Source of the DNA: Auxenochlorella pyrenoidosa
Taxonomy: Eukaryota > Chlorophyta > Trebouxiophyceae > Chlorellales > Chlorellaceae
Reading direction: 5' to 3'
Length of the DNA: 10,573 bases
Assembly: GCA_001430745.1 (NCBI GenBank)
Contig: KQ481946.1
Coordinates: forward strand, 1,008,656 to 1,019,228
Part shown: in pieces, positions 7,198-10,573 of the stretch
Position numbering within the stretch: position 1 is the stretch's first letter
Layout of the letters: every line of letters begins with the position of its first letter
Program-made: the position numbers and the translations under genes
Notes under the pieces: generated by a model
What the model was told of the DNA's origin: nothing
The model's input: only the letters and a program-made list of their open reading frames with translations
Database searches by the model: none

Positions 7198-9172
7198 TTA
7201 CGACTCTTGGATCGCCGACGCCGCCGCCACTTCCGCTGCTGCTGCTGCGCCAGAGGGCGGGCCTGCCTCTGGTGGCATTATCCAGGAGCCAAAGCCAGCT
7301 GATCCATCGGGCGCAGCCGCTGCAGGCGGCAACCCGCCTGCCCCTGCTGGCATGCCTGCCGCCGGCTGGTCCGCCACAGCCGCTGCGGCCGCCCCTGTCT
7401 GCTGCCCATGCTGCCCTGCTGCTGCCAGCACAGCAGCGGGCTGGGAAGCTGTGGCATGCCCGGCTGGCGATGCCGCTGCAGGCTGGCCCTCTCTTTGAGC
7501 CGCTGCGGCTGTGTCTGCCCTATGCTGCTGCAGCGTGGCCGCTGCTGCGGCTGCCCCGTGCTGCCTGTGCAGCAGGGCCTCCAGCCAGCCGACAACATAG
7601 GAGGCCGCCATGCTGCCGTGGGTGAGCCAGAAGTGGTCGCTCTCGGGGAAGATGCGGAGCAGCAGCTCGCGCCGCGCCGCGCCCGGCAGGGCGGCGCAGC
7701 CCGGGCCGCCGCCGCCGCCGCTGTCGCAGCTGCCAGAGGACCCTGCTGCGCCTGCTGCGCCTGCTGTGGCTGCTGCATCCTGCTGGGGCTCGAACGAGTC
7801 GTCCTGCCGCAGCAGCGCGCCCCCTGCCTCCTGCACAGCCCTGCGCATCGCCTGCTCCCTTGTGAACTGGTCCTGCAGGTGACGTGGAATGACTCATGAT
7901 TCGAGCGTGAGAAACGATGACAGCTACGCGAACAGCGCTAGATTCTGGGCCGGTGCTCAGCGCGAGCTCTGCTCCTCCATACACCAGGCCTGCAGGCTGG
8001 AGCAGGCACACACGACCGGGAGTTTGCAGGTGGCCTTCGTGCCCTGGCGTTGCAGAGGGTCCAGCGCCCGCGGGCCGGGGGCAACGGCGAGGCGGGCCGC
8101 CGCCTGCCCCCGCGCCAGCTGCCAACGGCTGCCCTCCGCCCTCTGCCACTGACCCATCACACCCACCTGGTCTCCAAGCACCAGCAGCCGCGGCAAGTGG
8201 GTCGCCCGCGCCACCTCCCCAAAGTGCCTGCTCGTCTGCAGCACCCAGGACAGCCCTCCAAGGGGAAAGGAGGCGCTGGCATAGGCCGCCACCGCAGGGT
8301 GCGCCAGGGCATATGCCGCCACGCAGCTGCCCCAGCTATAACTGCATAGGAGGGGTGCAGGGCCGAGGCAGGGATGGCAGGCGCCTTTGAGGGGCGCCAA
8401 GGCCGACTTTGTCCACCAACTGGCGCGGCTGGCACGGCAGTTTTGCCGTCTCCAACCCCAGAGGCAGCCTGCAGCGCACCCGACGACCGCGACCCGCTTG
8501 TCAGGGCCGGGCAGCTGCGCGGCAGCAAACTCCACCACGTCGAGAACGTCCGCCATGTCCTCCCTGCCGCGCACGTTCACCCTGCGGGCGCGACGGGTGC
8601 AGCGAGGGCCGTCATGTTATCTTGTTTATCCAACCTGTTTATCGCCATGCTCTGTATGCGAAACACTGGCGCTGCTCGGCTTTTCGGCATGCCCCGGCGC
8701 TCGGCCTTGTGCGAGCGGGGGGACGGCCGACCTGCCAGAGGAGCGCCCCACGCCGCGCTGGTTGTAGCGCAGCACGAAGCTGAAGGCTGGGCTGGACGCC
8801 GCCGCCCTGCAGGAGGAGGCAAGAAAGTGGCTCGCGGCGTGCTGTTGAGCAGCGCAGCAGCGGCCTGGGCGAGGTACAGCTCGCTGGCAGCCCCACGCGC
8901 CGTGCCAGGACCCGGCATGCCCCAAGGGCACCCAGGCACGCCTCTGCTGTGTTGCCCAGAAACAGAAACCAGATGAATTGAGGCACCTATTTTCTTCACC
9001 TGAACAGCTCCTTGACCATTGGATCATTCATGGAGCCGCCCAGAGGTGCGTATGGGTGCAGAATGATGGCGGCAGCGCCGCCGGAGCGGTGGGGCGCTGT
9101 GTAGGCAAGCCCCTCGAGCTGCGCCGTCGGCGTCTGGATGAGCAGCCGTTGCTGGGGCAGGGGGCTGGTCAT
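7198..9172 (-). CDS. Alpha/beta hydrolase with GYSWG nucleophile motif and Ala/Gln-rich tail, 5 exons
   Basis: Predicted exons in transcription order: 9172-9000, 8806-8732, 8581-8480, 8341-8167, 7872-7198 (TAA at 7200-7198). They total 1200 nt, about 399 aa, with consistent phases and GT-AG introns. Landmarks are the oxyanion-side loop HPYAPLGGSMNDP (about residues 39-51), RYNQRGVGRSSGR (about 71-83), the nucleophile elbow GYSWG with Ser119, VLGDQDQF with probable acid Asp176, and ESDHFW with probable catalytic His255. This matches a family of small serine hydrolases found in bacteria, algae and plants; the substrate cannot be told from sequence. About 40 low-complexity residues separate Asp from His, and after VVGWLEALLHR a tail of about 120 Ala/Gln/Gly/Pro-rich residues follows. 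I chose the ATG at 9172 because it is followed directly by family-like PQQRLLIQTPTAQLEGLAY. The frame stays open about 109 codons further upstream, so a longer N-terminus, perhaps a targeting sequence, is possible. Confidence 0.8.
7201..7560 (-). repeat. CAG/GCA/GCG-rich triplet region coding Ala/Gln tail
   Basis: Imperfect GCA/GCG/CAG triplets on the minus strand (CTG/TGC/CGC on plus) encode runs such as AAAAAA and QQHGQQ in the hydrolase C-terminus. A second, shorter patch at 7690-7780 encodes AAATAGAAGAAG and GGGGGPG in the insertion between the catalytic Asp and His. Confidence 0.65.
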
Positions 9173-10075
9173 GGCAGGGCTACTGGAAGCAGGGGGTGCC
9201 AGAGGAGATGGATGATTGCGAGGGCGGCCAGCTGTCGGTGCGGTGGCAGCACAGGCGGGAGCTTGTATACAGGGGTTGCTCGGTGCGACGGCCGAGTCCT
9301 TTGATCGCGTCAGGACTTGTTGCGAGGCCGTTTGAAGGGCGAGCAAGACTTGCGCGCAGCTCAGCACCTCGGTGAAGCTGCGGCGCTCTTCCTGCAGGCA
9401 GCCAGCTTGTGAAGCTGTCCAGGATCGCAGAGGATGCGGCTTCAGGACAGCACGGACGGCCTGAGCAGGCATCAGGGGCACGCCGGCAGGCCGTGGCAAG
9501 CATGCTGGGCGGCCTTGCCGCCATGGCCGTCCTGTGGAACCGGCTGCAACTGCAACTACAACTTACTCGGCAGTTGTAGCCGCTTGTCATATGTTTCACT
9601 TTGGGATTTGGAACACCATGCAGCAGCCATCAGGCGCAGCCACAGCAGCAGTGAAAGCAGCCCTGCCCCTCAGCGGTGCCATGCTGTCATATCTGATTCG
9701 CTCGACAGCTCAGATGTTCCTCTCCACATTCGTCGTTTTGCTGCAAAATATGCTCTTCACATGTGAGGGTAAACAGGAAGGAAGCAACAGGAGCTAGAGC
9801 CCGATCCCCACTTGCCAGCTGTCAACAGTGAGACCCAGCCTGCGATGGATGAGTAGGATGCGCGTCCTGCTCCATGTCTAGTGTCCAATTTTACTTCTGC
9901 TGAACCACACACAGCGCACAGCTCATTTCCTGACTAGCCTGACGCAGTTCAGCCCCTGCCCGCCCACCTCCCCCGCCGCAATAAGCTCCCCCGCCGCCGC
10001 CGCTGCTGGTGCCCCTCCCCCCGCCGGCGCCGTCGCAGGCCAGCCCAGGCCCCCTGCCAGCACGCCTGAGAACAG
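9173..10075. promoter_or_regulatory. Divergent spacer between hydrolase and SnoaL-like genes
   Basis: This stretch of about 900 bp separates the hydrolase ATG (9172, minus) from the first recognisable exon of the next plus-strand gene (about 10076). Its middle (roughly 9590-9780 and 9880-9940) is less GC-rich than the genes, as expected of a promoter. Open frames at 9434-9766 and 9534-9797 on plus show no recognisable protein. A short first exon for the right-hand gene may be hidden here, because the frame before 10076 is closed by TGA at 10067-10069. A hairpin lies at 9556-9579. Confidence 0.4.
9556..9579. repeat. 8-bp hairpin in the divergent spacer
   Basis: CTACAACT (9556-9563) and AGTTGTAG (9572-9579) are perfect inverted repeats with an 8-nt loop. 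The left arm follows two CTGCAA/CTGCAA units. It is about 390 bp upstream of the hydrolase ATG. Function unknown; a dyad protein-binding site is one possibility. Confidence 0.55.
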
Positions 10076-10573
10076 TGCAACCTGGCGGTGGTCAAAGAGT
10101 ACATGGAAGTGGCGTACGGCCCCGCTCGCGCAAGCGCTGCCGCGGTGCAGCACCTGGTGGCGCCTGGCTCCCGCTTCACCGCACCCTCCACCTTCCCGCA
10201 GGCAGGTGCCAGGCACGAGGGCAGGGGGTTCAAGGCAAGGGCATGGTTTCGATTCCGCTGAGCCCGCGCAGGGTGGTCGGCAGTTGACAGAAGTGTAGGC
10301 AGGCCCTGCAATCTGCACTCGGGTGCGTGCCAAGGGTCCCACCTCCTCTGGTTCCCTGGCTCGGCTTGGCTGCCAGCTTGCTTATCAACCGCGCACGCAC
10401 GCATGCTGCACCCGCCACCGCAGATCAAGGACTGTCTGCAGTATGCGGAGGATCACGGGCAGCTCATGAAGGCAGGCAAGGCTGCCGGTGCATTGGTGGC
10501 AGGGTACAACATGGGGAAGGCGTGCAGGCACACCTCTCCAGCACTCTCTGCTAGCAGGTCCCTCTCAAGCCAG
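10076..10573 (+). CDS. SnoaL-like / NTF2-fold domain protein, 5' part (partial)
   Basis: An exon ending at 10201 encodes CNLAVVKEYMEVAYG followed by HLVAPGSRFTAPSTFPQ. The next exon starts at 10424 after ACCGCAG and encodes IKDCLQYAEDHGQLMK. An N-terminal helix (NLAVVKEY), a variable loop, then TFP-x-YAEDHGxLMK resembles SnoaL-like polyketide-cyclase/ester-cyclase proteins of the NTF2 fold found in algae and plants. The two pieces join in frame only if the intron (10202-10423) has a GC donor, CAG|GCAGGT. Past about 10471 the frame stays open to the window edge, but the sequence (AGKAAGALVAGYNMGKA) stops looking like the family; another intron may begin at AAG|GCAGGC (10472) or GCAG|GCAAGG (10476). 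The start is unresolved: the first in-frame ATG in the exon is at 10103, inside the first helix, so an upstream exon is likely. Confidence 0.45.
10202..10423 (+). other. Probable GC-AG intron of the SnoaL-like gene
   Basis: The donor is CAG|GCAGGT (10201/10202) and the acceptor CCACCGCAG|ATC (10423/10424), phase 0. The nearby GT donor (CAG|GTGCCA at 10205/10206) is phase 1 and would put the YAEDHGQLMK exon in the wrong frame. Confidence 0.45.

Noticed and set aside
7520..8149. Long open frame on the minus strand overlapping the hydrolase
   Set aside because: It crosses the donor/intron and last exon of the hydrolase in a different frame, while the hydrolase frame carries GDQDQF and ESDHFW.
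9434..9797. Overlapping plus-strand open frames in the right-hand spacer
   Set aside because: They have no family resemblance, no neighbouring exon with matching phase, and a base composition like a non-coding spacer. A short first exon of the SnoaL-like gene may lie here but cannot be fixed.
1..10573. A bacterial operon or phage-like region
   Set aside because: Conserved domains are split by phase-consistent introns with donor and acceptor signals, gene spacing is wide, and no ribosome-binding sites or operon overlaps are seen.

Overview
The window looks like nuclear DNA of a green alga, most likely a trebouxiophyte of the Chlorella/Micractinium type; that placement is inference. It is very GC-rich. 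Every recognisable gene is broken by short introns (about 140-270 nt), with acceptors of the CTGCAG|G kind. Proteins carry Ala/Gln/Pro-rich low-complexity stretches, and a TGTAA-type polyadenylation signal (usual in chlorophytes) follows the first gene. High GC opens long spurious frames on both strands, so exons were chosen by splice-site phase and by family resemblance, not by frame length.

Layout from left to right. (1) 1-183, plus strand: the last exon of a gene entering from the left, with a PAN/apple-like CWLKS motif. (2) 634-3147, minus strand: a complete seven-exon gene for a secreted cysteine-rich protein of about 511 aa, with a signal peptide and two blocks of ephrin-receptor-like (GCC2/GCC3) repeats. 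(3) 3922-6720, plus strand: a complete seven-exon gene for a SYLF (Ysc84/SH3YL1-type) lipid-binding protein of about 561 aa. (4) 7198-9172, minus strand: a complete five-exon gene for an alpha/beta hydrolase of about 399 aa, with a Ser/Asp/His triad and a long Ala/Gln-rich tail. (5) from about 10076 to the right edge, plus strand: the start of a gene resembling SnoaL-like (NTF2-fold) proteins, cut by the window edge.

Genes 2/3 and 4/5 diverge, and genes 1/2 and 3/4 converge. The two divergent spacers (3148-3921 and 9173-10075) are the likely promoter regions; the first holds an 18-bp perfect palindrome beside an E2F-like sequence. Nothing suggests the five genes form a pathway; this looks like an ordinary stretch of algal chromosome.

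The most notable points are three introns best read as GC-AG, a 49-bp in-frame duplication split between an exon and the next intron of the SYLF gene, an ambiguous in-frame intron in the cysteine-rich gene, and lineage-style low-complexity insertions in otherwise conserved enzyme and membrane-binding folds. I see no mobile element, CRISPR array, tRNA or rRNA.
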